Origin: Bacteroidales bacterium | Lineage (GTDB): Bacteria > Bacteroidota > Bacteroidia > Bacteroidales > UBA10428 | Length of the DNA: 64,000 bases | Assembly: GCA_016934055.1 (NCBI GenBank) | Contig: JAFGTR010000042.1 | Coordinates: forward strand, 34,456-98,455 | Direction of reading: 5' to 3' | Part shown: piece after piece, positions 35,350 through 44,472 of the stretch | How positions within the stretch are numbered: the stretch's first letter is position 1 | Layout of the letters: each line of letters begins with the position of its first letter | Notes under the pieces: model-generated | Told to the model about the DNA's origin: nothing | The model's input: the letters and a program-made list of their open reading frames with translations, nothing else | Database searches by the model: none | Made by a program: the position numbers and the translations under genes

Positions 35350-37317
35350 TTAACTATTATTAAAACTATTATCCTCGGAAAATTTTTCAATTTTTTCAAT
35401 GATCCTTAACAGGGCAGCTACGCTCCAGGCCTGCGATATAGCTCCGCGTGGATGATGTGGCGGGTCTCCGTCATAAATTTCAGCGATAGTGCCAACACCA
35501 TATTCATTGATGGTCTCTTCAAATCTGTTCACGATCTCTTTTACCGCATACAGGCCGCTTTCCTTATGCAAGTTCAGATAACATTCGCAATAATGTTCAA
35601 GCAGCCATGGCCATACAGTCCCCTGATGATAAGCTTTATCACGTTTTTCCTGATTGCCCTCATAAATGCCTTTATATTTTTCATCCTGGGGTGAAAGCGT
35701 ACGCAACCCTCTTGGCGTCAGCAGGTCTCTTTCTATAACCGTAAGAACACTTTTTTTCATCTCATTATCAGGCATCGCATATTCAAGCGCTATGGCAATA
35801 ACCTGATTGGGCCTTATCGACCAGTCTTTTGAAGATTCATCAACAACATCGGCAAGATAACCCTTTGCGTTATCCCAAAACAAGTTAAGAAAGGATTCTT
35901 TGATGGTTTCCGGCAAACCCGACCATTGACGGGTAAACGAAATATCCTTTGCCTTTTTGGCCAATTCGAGAGCAAACATAACGGCATTATACCAAAGGGC
36001 ATTAATTTCAACGGCATACCCCGATCGGGGTGTTACCGGTTTCCCGTTCACAACAGCATCCATCCAGGTCAACGCTTTTCCCTTTTCACCGGCATAGATC
36101 AATCCGTTCCCGTGCATCTTTATGCCATATGAAGTACCATCCCTGTATGCTTCTAAAATAGATTTCATGGCTTTACCATAACTTGTCCAGAGAGGCACAT
36201 AAGACTTGATGGCATGAGCATATTGCTGTACTGACCAGAAAAACCAAAGCGGGGCATCCACAGAGTTAAAAGCCGGATTCTCATCAGAACCCATGTTAGG
36301 GAAAAGACCTCCTTTTAGCTTATTGACCATAGTATCAAGCACATCTTTGCAGGACCTGGCATCATCAATCGATAATGTCAACCCCGGCAGCGATATAAAA
36401 GTATCACGACCCCAGGCACCAAACCAGGGAAATCCGGCTATGATCTCTGTCTTTTTATCCTTTCTGACAATAAATTGTTGTGCTGCATTGGCAAGACAAT
36501 TCTTAAAACATATCCGGGGAATTCTTTTGTTCAGGTCAGTCTCAAATTCAGTTTTCAGATTATCCGGATTTTGCTCTTCAGTAGATGCGGAAAAAAAGAT
36601 CACATCACCTTTTTTGGCTGACATCTCAAAATACCCCGGAACAAAAAGATCCTCCTTGTAATCGTACCCCCGCTTCAGTTCTTCACTGTATTCAATATTA
36701 TAATACCAGTCAGGGACCTGAATAAATTCAACCTTTTTTGAAAACTGCATGTGTAAGTATGGATAACCGTCATATAACCTCGATTTAATACCGTTGACGA
36801 CAGGTTTAACTTTCGTATTGGCATACATGTTCGCTTTGCTTAAGGCATGTATATTCCTGAAGGCCAAAAACGGCCTGAATCTCAACTTAATAGGCAAATC
36901 TGATTCAAGTATGGTATACCGCAGCAATGCAAGATCCTTATAACCAACCAAAAGACTTTCCTTTTTTATAATTACACCGCCAACACGGTATATATGGGTG
37001 GGAATAGGATTGGCATGAAAATCCCTGAGGTATTTATGTCCTTTTGGAGAATACACATCACCCTGGTATTTGTGTATGCCAAGATTGAATTCACTCTTAT
37101 TTTCAACAATGGTTTCATCAAAAGCAGAAAGCAACACGTGTCTTTCTCCGTCAAGATTTTCAATTGGCGTAACCAAAAGTCCGTGATATTTTCGCGTATT
37201 GCAAAATACCAGGGTTGTAGACCAATAGGAACCCGCCCTGTTGCTTCTTACAATCTCTTTGGATAAAGAATATTCAAGATTGATCAGTTGAGTTTTATCA
37301 AATTTTAAATACGTCAT
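35350..37317 (-). CDS. Glycogen debranching enzyme (GDE-type, GH133-like)
   Basis: A 655-residue cytoplasmic protein. The N-terminal half holds the beta-rich bacterial GDE_N domain (SNRAGSYWSTTLVFCNTRKY then HGLLV, SVLLVGYKDL-like strands). The C-terminal half is an (alpha/alpha)6 amylo-alpha-1,6-glucosidase domain with AGFPWFGAWGRDTFISLPGL, GLFPNMG, DAPLWFFWSVQQYA and GTVWPWLLEHYCECYL. It removes alpha-1,6 branches of glycogen. First gene of the four-gene glycogen operon. ATG 37317 is preferred over an upstream in-frame ATG because the extra eight residues are not conserved. No clear promoter was found in the 200-bp divergent spacer. Confidence 0.9.
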   Translation of the reverse strand: MTYLKFDKTQLINLEYSLSKEIVRSNRAGSYWSTTLVFCNTRKYHGLLVTPIENLDGERHVLLSAFDETIVENKSEFNLGIHKYQGDVYSPKGHKYLRDFHANPIPTHIYRVGGVIIKKESLLVGYKDLALLRYTILESDLPIKLRFRPFLAFRNIHALSKANMYANTKVKPVVNGIKSRLYDGYPYLHMQFSKKVEFIQVPDWYYNIEYSEELKRGYDYKEDLFVPGYFEMSAKKGDVIFFSASTEEQNPDNLKTEFETDLNKRIPRICFKNCLANAAQQFIVRKDKKTEIIAGFPWFGAWGRDTFISLPGLTLSIDDARSCKDVLDTMVNKLKGGLFPNMGSDENPAFNSVDAPLWFFWSVQQYAHAIKSYVPLWTSYGKAMKSILEAYRDGTSYGIKMHGNGLIYAGEKGKALTWMDAVVNGKPVTPRSGYAVEINALWYNAVMFALELAKKAKDISFTRQWSGLPETIKESFLNLFWDNAKGYLADVVDESSKDWSIRPNQVIAIALEYAMPDNEMKKSVLTVIERDLLTPRGLRTLSPQDEKYKGIYEGNQEKRDKAYHQGTVWPWLLEHYCECYLNLHKESGLYAVKEIVNRFEETINEYGVGTIAEIYDGDPPHHPRGAISQAWSVAALLRIIEKIEKFSEDNSFNNS

Positions 37318-37528
37318 AAATGGTTCCGTTTTATAACACAAGTTATTAAATTATTAGCGAATATTCAGATGTTTGAACTTTTTTTTTCACGGCAGGTTTT
37401 GCCCTGAAAATAATAAAATTCTTACCATAAATAACATATTATACTGCCTGATTGTTTCACATGAGATACACTATTTTTAAGGTCAGGCATTTTAAACTTT
37501 TATCTGCTGAAATGTTATGAGAAAAATT

Positions 37529-37536
37529 TATATTTG
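37529..37536 (+). promoter_or_regulatory. -7 box for the TlpA-like pair
   Basis: TATATTTG is a perfect TAnnTTTG match. Transcription would start near 37542, which makes the ATG at 37541 unusable and favours the in-frame ATG at 37562. The -33 region is only T-rich. Confidence 0.4.
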
Positions 37537-37561
37537 AACTATGAATAATGTAGTGGTGGCA

Positions 37562-38695
37562 ATGAAATTTCATCAATTACTGTTTTTTCTGATATTTTTG
37601 TCAGCCTGTGCCGGAGAAAAGAACAATTTCAGGGTTGAAGGAACCATCGACGGTTTAGAAAACGTCACCATATACCTTTATAAACGCTCCATCACAGGAA
37701 CCCTGCCCGTTGATTCGGCCATAATAAATGATAAAGGAAGCTTTGTAATACAGGGATTCACCGGTTATCCCGATTTTTATATTCTCTTTTTTCAAAAAGA
37801 CAGATATGTAAATCTCATCATCCATCCCACTGACAAAATTCATATCTCAGCAACAGCTGAAAACTTTGAACGTGATTATTTTGTTGAGGGCTCAAAAGAC
37901 TCCCGTCTGATTCATAAACTGGTTACAAAGCAAGCCCAGACACTTGACAGGATTACAGCCCTGAGCATTGAATATGAAAACAGCCTCGACCGCCCTGATC
38001 AGTCAAGTATCAGGGCCCGTATTGACAGCCTTTACGATATTGTTTTCCGGGAACACAAGCAATACTCCATTGATTTTATCCGGGAGAATAAAGAATCACT
38101 TGCATCTCTCATGGCATTGTATCAACAACTTGGACGGCGGTCTCCGGTTTTTGATTATAAAAAGGATTTCCGGTATTTTGAACAGGTCGATTCAGCACTT
38201 TGTATCCTTTATCCGACCTCCGAAGCTGTTAAAGACCTCAACAAAAAAGTAACACAAATACGGGAGATGCTGAAAGTTGAAATTGGCTCTACCGTGCCCG
38301 ATCTGAAGCTCCCTGACATAAATGGCAAAGTGGTGGCCCTTTCGGAGTTTAAAGGAAAGCTTGTTCTGGTTAATTTCTGGGCTTCCTGGTCTGATGCCAG
38401 TGTTGCAGCCAATCAATCATTGCTTGACCTTTATAAAGAATACCATCCGGAAGGATTTGAGGTATTGCAGGTTTCGCTTGACAGGAGTCGTGAATCATGG
38501 CTTCAGGCCATCCGGGATGAAAAAGCGGGATGGATTCACATAAGCGACCTTAAATACTGGGATTCACCGGTTGTTGAATCATTCAGAATTGAAAACATTC
38601 CGTCCAATTATCTTATTGACCGTAATGGCATAATAACGGCCAAAAACATTAAATCAGATGAACTGGAAAGGATACTGACAGAAATGTTGTTATGA
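37562..38695 (+). CDS. TlpA-like lipoprotein with DUF4369 domain, no CXXC
   Basis: A 377-residue predicted lipoprotein (lipobox LSAC after a short hydrophobic segment). The N-terminal region (FRVEGTIDGLENVTIYLYKR) resembles DUF4369 and the C-terminal third is a thioredoxin/AhpC-TSA fold (VPDLKLPDINGKVVALSEFK, LVLVNFWASWSDASVAANQS). Periplasmic TlpA reductases use WCxxC; here the site is WSDAS, with both Cys replaced by Ser, so thiol-disulfide exchange is not possible. The cis-Pro region (ENIPSNYLIDRNG) is kept. ATG 37562 gives the better lipoprotein signal and fits the -7 box. It overlaps the next gene by 4 nt, and the two proteins are paralogs. Confidence 0.85.
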   Translation: MKFHQLLFFLIFLSACAGEKNNFRVEGTIDGLENVTIYLYKRSITGTLPVDSAIINDKGSFVIQGFTGYPDFYILFFQKDRYVNLIIHPTDKIHISATAENFERDYFVEGSKDSRLIHKLVTKQAQTLDRITALSIEYENSLDRPDQSSIRARIDSLYDIVFREHKQYSIDFIRENKESLASLMALYQQLGRRSPVFDYKKDFRYFEQVDSALCILYPTSEAVKDLNKKVTQIREMLKVEIGSTVPDLKLPDINGKVVALSEFKGKLVLVNFWASWSDASVAANQSLLDLYKEYHPEGFEVLQVSLDRSRESWLQAIRDEKAGWIHISDLKYWDSPVVESFRIENIPSNYLIDRNGIITAKNIKSDELERILTEMLL

Positions 38696-39843
38696 AAATC
38701 AAAAGAATAGCATTACTTCTAACACTTTTTACATCCATTGCCTGTACAAACCAGTCATCAAGGATCAAAGGAAAGATTACAGACAGCAAAGGCAAAATGT
38801 TGTATTTTGAGCACGTTGATGCTTCAGCTACCCGATCCGTTGATTCGTCTAAACTTGGAAATTCAGGAAAGTTCAGCTTTAAAACCCGGGTGAGAATTCC
38901 GGATTTCTATCAGCTGAGACTGGGCAAGAATCAGATTATCAGTCTGCTGGTAAAACCATCCGAATCCATAACCATAAAAGCTGATGGCCATGACATTGAA
39001 AAGACCCTTGAAATCAAAGGTTCATTTGAATCAGAAAATCTCAATAAACTGGTCCGTTATCTCAATGAAACCAGGGCAAAACTTGATTCAATAAACAACT
39101 TGTATGATGCCTCTGAAGAAGACAGCCTTATGGAAAAATTTTCACGCGAATATGCCAGTGTCCTGGAGAGCCACAGGAAATATTCCATGGCCTACCTCCT
39201 TACACACACCAATTCAATGACTTGTATATATGCTCTTTACCAGCAAGTATCACCCGGCCAGTATGTTTTTTATAAAAATACCGACCTGCAGTTTTTCAAA
39301 ATCGTCAGTGACACATTGGGTAAATATTATCCGCGCTCAAAACATGTAGCAGCATTCCGGAAAAATGTCAGGCGTATGCTGAATGATTATCAGACAAAAA
39401 GGCTGTTAAGCATGGCCGATACAGTGAAAACGACACTGCCGGGCATAGAGCTGGCAGATATGGATGGGAAAATACGAAAACTGAATTCCTTAAAGGGCAA
39501 ATATGTGCTTTTAAGTTTCTGGGCTTCCTGGAATGAAGATTGTATTGCGCAAAACCTCCGTCTGAAAGAGGTTTATTATAAATATCACAGGAACAACTTT
39601 GAAATCATGCAGGTATCTTTTGATAATCAGCCGGAAGCCTGGAAAAGGGCCGTCCGGTTTGATGAACTGCCCTGGATCAGTGTTATTGATTCGTCTTTCC
39701 CGAATTCCCTTGTGGCAGCGAATTATAACATCCAGGAACTGCCGGCAAACTACCTGATCGATAAGGATAATACCACCATACTGGCGAAGAACTTAAGCCC
39801 TGAACAATTGCAAACAGAATTATCAGAATTGCTCAATCAATAA
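38692..39843 (+). CDS. TlpA-like lipoprotein paralog with a single active-site Cys
   Basis: A 383-residue predicted lipoprotein (signal ends LFTSIACTNQ) with the same DUF4369-thioredoxin layout as the preceding gene. Examples are RIKGKITDSKGKMLYFEHVD and LPGIELADMDGKIRKLNSLK. The thioredoxin site is FWASWNEDCIAQN: the first Cys is Asn and only the resolving-position Cys remains. The conserved cis-Pro segment is QELPANYLIDKDN. Overlap of 4 nt (ATGA) with the upstream gene shows translational coupling and suggests the pair arose by duplication and works together in the periplasm. Redox chemistry by the ordinary mechanism is unlikely; a binding or scaffolding role is inferred. Confidence 0.85.
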   Translation: MKIKRIALLLTLFTSIACTNQSSRIKGKITDSKGKMLYFEHVDASATRSVDSSKLGNSGKFSFKTRVRIPDFYQLRLGKNQIISLLVKPSESITIKADGHDIEKTLEIKGSFESENLNKLVRYLNETRAKLDSINNLYDASEEDSLMEKFSREYASVLESHRKYSMAYLLTHTNSMTCIYALYQQVSPGQYVFYKNTDLQFFKIVSDTLGKYYPRSKHVAAFRKNVRRMLNDYQTKRLLSMADTVKTTLPGIELADMDGKIRKLNSLKGKYVLLSFWASWNEDCIAQNLRLKEVYYKYHRNNFEIMQVSFDNQPEAWKRAVRFDELPWISVIDSSFPNSLVAANYNIQELPANYLIDKDNTTILAKNLSPEQLQTELSELLNQ

Positions 39844-39852
39844 AAATCTCAG

Positions 39853-40635
39853 TTGACTGACAGGCATAAGATATATTTCATCTCTGACATCCACCTTGGG
39901 CTGCATCCGGCTGAACAAAGTGTGATGCGTGAGAAGATCCTGGTACGATGGCTTGAAAGCATTAAGAATGATGCTTCAGAACTTTACCTCGTAGGTGATA
40001 TCTTTGACTTCTGGCATGAATATCATAAGGTTGTACCCAGAGGATTCACACGTTTTCTGGGCAAGCTGGCTGAACTATCCGACAGTGGCATAAAAATTCA
40101 TTTTTTTACAGGCAATCACGATGTTTGGGTATACGATTACCTGCCGGCTGAAATCGGACTGACAGTATATCACGATAATATTACCAGGAATATAGACGGT
40201 TTCCGTTTTTTCATCGGACATGGCGACGGTGTTGGAAAAGCTGATTTTGGATACAGGATGCTGAAAGCTGTTTTTACCAACAGGTTTCTTCAATGGCTTT
40301 TTGCCCGTATCCATCCTAACGCATCCCTGGCCTTTGGTCACCGCTGGTCACGTTCAAGCCGTTATGCCAAAGGTATCATTGCTGAACCATACCGGGGTAA
40401 TGATAAAGAATGGCAGATTATCTTTGCACAGGAACTGATCAGGAAAGAACCTTATGATTTTTTTATCTTCGGACATCGTCACCTGCCCTTTGATATAAAA
40501 ATAGGTGAAAACACCCGTGTCATCAACCTGGGAGACTGGATAACCAAGTACACATATGCGGTATGGCAGAATAATACACTTGAACTCCACTCCATTTTCC
40601 CCGAGAAGGAAAAGGATATCATCAGGAATTATTAA
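39853..40635 (+). CDS. lpxH: UDP-2,3-diacylglucosamine diphosphatase (LpxH-like)
   Basis: A 260-residue calcineurin-like metallophosphoesterase. Metal-site motifs run in order: FISDIHLG, LVGDIFDFWHEY, TGNHDVW, GHGDGVGKAD, FGHRHLPFD. The pattern and length fit LpxH, which cleaves UDP-2,3-diacylglucosamine to lipid X in lipid A synthesis at the inner membrane surface. Translation starts at TTG 39853, since no in-frame ATG precedes the first motif. It begins 9 nt after the TlpA-like gene, so it is probably in the same transcript. A strong GC palindrome follows the gene. Confidence 0.85.
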   Translation: MTDRHKIYFISDIHLGLHPAEQSVMREKILVRWLESIKNDASELYLVGDIFDFWHEYHKVVPRGFTRFLGKLAELSDSGIKIHFFTGNHDVWVYDYLPAEIGLTVYHDNITRNIDGFRFFIGHGDGVGKADFGYRMLKAVFTNRFLQWLFARIHPNASLAFGHRWSRSSRYAKGIIAEPYRGNDKEWQIIFAQELIRKEPYDFFIFGHRHLPFDIKIGENTRVINLGDWITKYTYAVWQNNTLELHSIFPEKEKDIIRNY

Positions 40636-40701
40636 TCAGTCCCTCAAAAATGGGCCATATTGCCCGAGTAATATTAACAAAATGTTTGATGCCATTGTTG
40701 T

Positions 40702-40751
40702 CAGCCTGCCTGCTGCTGGCAGGTACACTATCCCTGCCAGCCGGCAGGCTG
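40702..40751. repeat. Nested REP-like palindrome
   Basis: CAGCCTGCC (40702-40710) pairs with GGCAGGCTG (40743-40751). Inside lie a CTGGCAGG and a CCTGCCAG that also pair. It belongs to the CCTGCC/GGCAGG palindrome family seen at 7170, 49360, 51639 and 58486. It lies between the convergent lpxH and pyrophosphatase genes. Confidence 0.65.
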
Positions 40752-40788
40752 GGTTTCTGAAATTACAGTCTCACTGATTTAATGAAAT

Positions 40789-40820
40789 AAAAAACCGTCT
40801 CACATGTTACCATGAGACGG
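40789..40820 (-). terminator. Intrinsic terminator of the pyrophosphatase gene
   Basis: Read on the reverse strand, CCGTCTCA pairs with TGAGACGG over 8 bp around a 10-nt loop, followed directly by a run of six T. It lies 28 nt after the stop codon. Confidence 0.8.
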
Positions 40821-40848
40821 CAATTTTTATGTTTGTTTGGTATACTGT

Positions 40849-43107
40849 TTAGATCAGTGATGTGGCAAGTGTAACGCCAACTATCACAATCGACACCATG
40901 CTCATAAGCTTGATCAGTATGTTCAGGGAAGGACCTGAAGTATCTTTGAAAGGATCACCTACCGTATCACCAACAACAGCAGCTTTATGACTGTCGCTGC
41001 CCTTACCGCCAAGATTACCTTCTTCAATAAATTTCTTGGCATTATCCCAGGCACCTCCGGCATTGGCCATAAAAATAGCCAGGATGAAACCGGTGGCAAC
41101 ACTGCCAACCAATAAACCCATAACACCGGCAACACCAAACAGGATACCTACGGCAATCGGAATGGATATGGCCAGTAAGGATGGGAGCAACATTTCACGC
41201 TGTGCCCCCTTGGTTGAAATAGCCACGCAACTGGCATAATCGGGTTCAGCTTTTCCTTCAAGAATTCCTGTAATTTCACGGAATTGCCGGCGCACCTCAT
41301 CAACCATAGCTTGTGCAGCACGCCCAACAGCAGTCATAGTGAGTCCGCAAAAAAGGAATGCCGCCATAGAACCGATAAAAGCCCCAATAATCACTCTTGG
41401 GTTCATCAGGTCAATGTGAAAATAATTCATCACATCCTGAATACCGGCATTGTGAATATCAATACCGGTAGAGGCCTGGAAAGCTGCAGCTTTTTCAGGT
41501 AATCTGGCCAGTCCCACCTTAATTTCCTCAACATATGAAGCCAACAATGCAAGCGCAGTGAGAGCAGCCGAACCAATGGCAAATCCTTTACCGGTGGCGG
41601 CCGTGGTGTTACCCAGTGAATCAAGGGCATCGGTACGTTTGCGTACTTCGGGGCCCAGTTTACTCATTTCAGCATTTCCACCTGCATTGTCAGCAATGGG
41701 TCCGTATGCATCCGTAGCCAAAGTGATCCCCAGGGTCGAAAGCATTCCCACGGCAGCTATACCAATACCGTAAAGACCCATGCTAATATTGGCAAAGTTG
41801 AAATTGGAAGCAAACACGAAAGCCAGAATAATAGCTGTGCAAACAATCAATACCGGAAAAGCAGTTGATATCATACCCGTACCAATACCGCTGATAATAA
41901 CAGTGGCCGGACCTGTTTTTGATGCTCCGGCAATGGACTTTGTCGGTTTGAAAGCCGATGAAGTAAAATATTCGGTGGTTTTACCGATTCCAATACCGGC
42001 AAATAAACCAGCGATCATAGCTCCCCATACTCCCATAAAATTGGGAATTCTGAGTACCCATAGAATCAGCAATGCAAATGCGGCAATGAAAAATGAACTA
42101 ATATTTACGCCACGACCGAGGGAAGCAAGAAGATTCTTTTGCGTGGCACCTTCCTTGGTCCGAACCATAAAAATGCCAAGGATCGATAAGACAATACCCA
42201 CGGCAGCAATGATCATGGGCGCTATTACCGCGTTAAACTGGGTGGTGGCAGCATCGTAACTGGAGTAACCGGCAGCAATAAGTCCGGTAGCCGTAAAACC
42301 CGTTGCACCCAGGGCAGCCGTTGAAAGAATAGAACCGCAATAGGATTCATAGAGATCAGCACCCATACCGGCAACATCACCTACGTTATCACCGACATTA
42401 TCGGCAATGGTAGCAGGATTACGGGGATCATCTTCAGGAATGCCGGCTTCAACCTTACCTACAAGGTCAGCACCTACGTCAGCAGCCTTCGTGTAAATAC
42501 CACCGCCAACACGAGCAAATAAAGCCTGCGTTGAAGCACCCATACCAAAAGTAAGTGTGGTGGTGGTGATGATGATGAGCTTCATGGAAGGATCGCTGGC
42601 AATTATTTGGTTAGTGGTGGTATCCAGTGCGCCAATAATGTAATTCAGGGCATAGAACCAGATGGAAATATCAAGCAATCCAAGCCCTACAACAACAAGG
42701 CCCATAACAGCACCCGACCGGAATGCAATCCTGAGACCGTGATTCAATGATCGCTGCGCAGCATTGGCAGCACGAGCTGAAGCATAAGTGGCTGTTTTCA
42801 TACCGAAGAAACCCGACAGACCACTGAAGAAACCACCTGTCAGAAAAGCAAAGGGTACCCAGGGATTCTGGATATGCAATACATAGGCAAGAATTGCAAA
42901 AACTATTGTAAGGATGACAAATACAACAGTAACAACTTTGTATTGCTGCTTAAGATAAGCCATAGCACCTTCACGTACATACTTAGCAATCTTTTTCATT
43001 GTATCAGTACCTTCATCCTCCTTCATCATTTGCTTAAAGAAATAATAAGCAAATCCCAAGGCCAGGATTGATCCGATAGGAACCAGCCAGAATAAATTAT
43101 TCAACAT
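40849..43107 (-). CDS. hppA: Membrane-bound ion-translocating pyrophosphatase
   Basis: A 752-residue polytopic protein with about 16 hydrophobic segments. It couples PPi hydrolysis to H+ or Na+ transport across the inner membrane. The substrate-binding loop is [20 protein letters not shown] and the following [15 protein letters not shown]. Acidic partners occur in [17 protein letters not shown] and [10 protein letters not shown]...[13 protein letters not shown]. The diagnostic site is [16 protein letters not shown]. Ala at the first variable position (Lys in K+-independent enzymes) marks it as K+-dependent, a group that includes Na+- and dual Na+/H+-pumping enzymes; the transported ion is not certain. 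It is monocistronic with a good terminator. Confidence 0.95.
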   Translation of the reverse strand: MLNNLFWLVPIGSILALGFAYYFFKQMMKEDEGTDTMKKIAKYVREGAMAYLKQQYKVVTVVFVILTIVFAILAYVLHIQNPWVPFAFLTGGFFSGLSGFFGMKTATYASARAANAAQRSLNHGLRIAFRSGAVMGLVVVGLGLLDISIWFYALNYIIGALDTTTNQIIASDPSMKLIIITTTTLTFGMGASTQALFARVGGGIYTKAADVGADLVGKVEAGIPEDDPRNPATIADNVGDNVGDVAGMGADLYESYCGSILSTAALGATGFTATGLIAAGYSSYDAATTQFNAVIAPMIIAAVGIVLSILGIFMVRTKEGATQKNLLASLGRGVNISSFFIAAFALLILWVLRIPNFMGVWGAMIAGLFAGIGIGKTTEYFTSSAFKPTKSIAGASKTGPATVIISGIGTGMISTAFPVLIVCTAIILAFVFASNFNFANISMGLYGIGIAAVGMLSTLGITLATDAYGPIADNAGGNAEMSKLGPEVRKRTDALDSLGNTTAATGKGFAIGSAALTALALLASYVEEIKVGLARLPEKAAAFQASTGIDIHNAGIQDVMNYFHIDLMNPRVIIGAFIGSMAAFLFCGLTMTAVGRAAQAMVDEVRRQFREITGILEGKAEPDYASCVAISTKGAQREMLLPSLLAISIPIAVGILFGVAGVMGLLVGSVATGFILAIFMANAGGAWDNAKKFIEEGNLGGKGSDSHKAAVVGDTVGDPFKDTSGPSLNILIKLMSMVSIVIVGVTLATSLI

Positions 43108-43454
43108 AGGTTATAATACTTTTGATTAATAAATGAATTAGGTTTATAAATATTTGAATTACAAATAAATACAAAATAATTTCATAAAATTACGGCGGTA
43201 AAGATAATAATTTTCTCATACCAAGGCAGGAGAATCATTTGAATTTTTAAGGATAATCCACAGGCAGGACTACCACAATGCTGAAATCACTTATAATAAC
43301 CTGTTACCAGCCTGCTGATTACGGCTTACTGAATGCCGCCCGCATCCTGCCGGCAAGCCCCATTCCCCCCGGGAGGCTTATTTTTTTTCTGTCAGTCTAT
43401 GCTCTCAAAATCGATATTTGAATAATCTTTGGTTGACAGTCTTTGCTCTTCACT
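43108..43454. other. 347-bp intergenic region
   Basis: The 5' part (43108-43200) is very AT-rich and presumably holds the pyrophosphatase promoter, although no perfect -7 box was seen. The 3' part is GC-richer and carries a small CCTGCCGGCAAG palindrome near 43348 and AAGCC/GGCTT arms before a T-run at 43380-43388. No supported gene. Confidence 0.5.
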
Positions 43455-44222
43455 CTACAAAACATAGGGTATCATGGCCTTTCTGTCTTTCGGGTATTCT
43501 TTAAAATGCCTGACATACCAATTATGATTCGTCAGTGCCCTGGGCACCAGGTTAGCAAGGGTCCAGATCGCAAACGAAACACCTGGAAGCGACCACGTTG
43601 CAATTGCCCAGCCTGTCCATTCAAGTACTTCTCCAAAATAGTTCGGACAAGAGATCCAGCGATACAACCCGCCATATGGTATCTTGTATCCGGTCTCACC
43701 GGGTTTGCGCAGCGTAAATAATACATGATCGGCATGCTGGTTGATGACAAAACCGGTAATGAAGATTACTGCTCCGATAATGAAACGCCAGTCATATAGC
43801 CAGCTTACAGCGTAATCCGTAGAAAAATGGAACAGATGCAATCCGTTAAAACAGGTATTGCCGACATTGAAAAATATACCCATAAAAACAACAACAACGG
43901 GCATATCCTTTTTATTGCTGTGAAACCGCAATGGAAAAATAAAGGTACGATGAATATAATGTATCTCCCATAGAACAAGAAACAGTATGAGTACGATGTT
44001 GCCCTGCCCATGACCTGTAAAAAACCAAACCAGCATAAGAACAGATGAAGGCATTTCCATGATCAACCACCCGAGACGGTTAGAAAGATTAGGCCCCCAC
44101 CCCCTGCGTAAATGCCTGCCATAAGGCGCCGAAACAAACAGCAGTAAAACAAACGTTGCAACAGCCAGGGCCATCCATATAAACAACATGGTGTTGAACA
44201 GGTCAGGGGAAGGTATGATCAT
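43455..44222 (-). CDS. Steroid 5-alpha-reductase-like membrane oxidoreductase
   Basis: A 255-residue polytopic protein of the 3-oxo-5-alpha-steroid 4-dehydrogenase (SRD5A) family. NADPH-dependent members reduce a C=C bond conjugated to a ketone. Key regions are GLYRWISCPNYFGEVLEWTG and the C-terminal NHNWYVRHFKEYPKDRKAMI, which closely match the animal SRD5A C-terminus. Six or seven hydrophobic segments are seen, as is INQHADHVLFTLRKPGETGY (cofactor loop). A human SRD5A1-like length (259) supports orthology of fold. Natural substrate in this bacterium is unknown; steroid, polyprenyl or lipid enones are options. It is a single gene on the reverse strand, 347 bp from its upstream-side neighbour. 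Confidence 0.85.
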   Translation of the reverse strand: MIIPSPDLFNTMLFIWMALAVATFVLLLFVSAPYGRHLRRGWGPNLSNRLGWLIMEMPSSVLMLVWFFTGHGQGNIVLILFLVLWEIHYIHRTFIFPLRFHSNKKDMPVVVVFMGIFFNVGNTCFNGLHLFHFSTDYAVSWLYDWRFIIGAVIFITGFVINQHADHVLFTLRKPGETGYKIPYGGLYRWISCPNYFGEVLEWTGWAIATWSLPGVSFAIWTLANLVPRALTNHNWYVRHFKEYPKDRKAMIPYVL

Positions 44223-44339
44223 CGGATATTAATTTGATTCGCCAATAAAAATAAAGACATTATTTTCAAACGACAAGTTTTTTGTGCATGTTGGTTAAAC
44301 CCCGAATGCTGAATATCCCTTCACAGATATTTTCCAAAA

Positions 44340-44360
44340 GGGCAACCACAAGGGTTGCCC
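44340..44360. repeat. GGGCAACC...GGTTGCCC palindrome
   Basis: The 8-bp arms GGGCAACC and GGTTGCCC flank a 5-nt loop. They lie in the divergent spacer between the reductase and the helix-hairpin-helix gene. No T-run follows, so it is a dispersed palindrome rather than a terminator. Confidence 0.55.
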
Positions 44361-44371
44361 CTGCGTATATC

Positions 44372-44418
44372 ATTTATCTTCGATCTTCCTTCTTAGATCT
44401 TCCTTCTTCATTCTGTTC
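44372..44418. repeat. Heptamer array (TCTTCCT type)
   Basis: Six successive 7-mers TCTTCGA, TCTTCCT, TCTTAGA, TCTTCCT, TCTTCAT, TCTGTTC. Same period as the arrays at 6135, 7338 and 49620. Confidence 0.65.
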
Positions 44419-44472
44419 AAAATTTCTCTTGACTTGAAAAACAGTTTTTCATAATTTGTCATCGATTATCAA

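Noticed and set aside
41780..42259. A 159-codon + strand frame inside the pyrophosphatase gene
   Set aside because: It is antisense to a highly conserved coding region and its composition mirrors that gene; no independent evidence.
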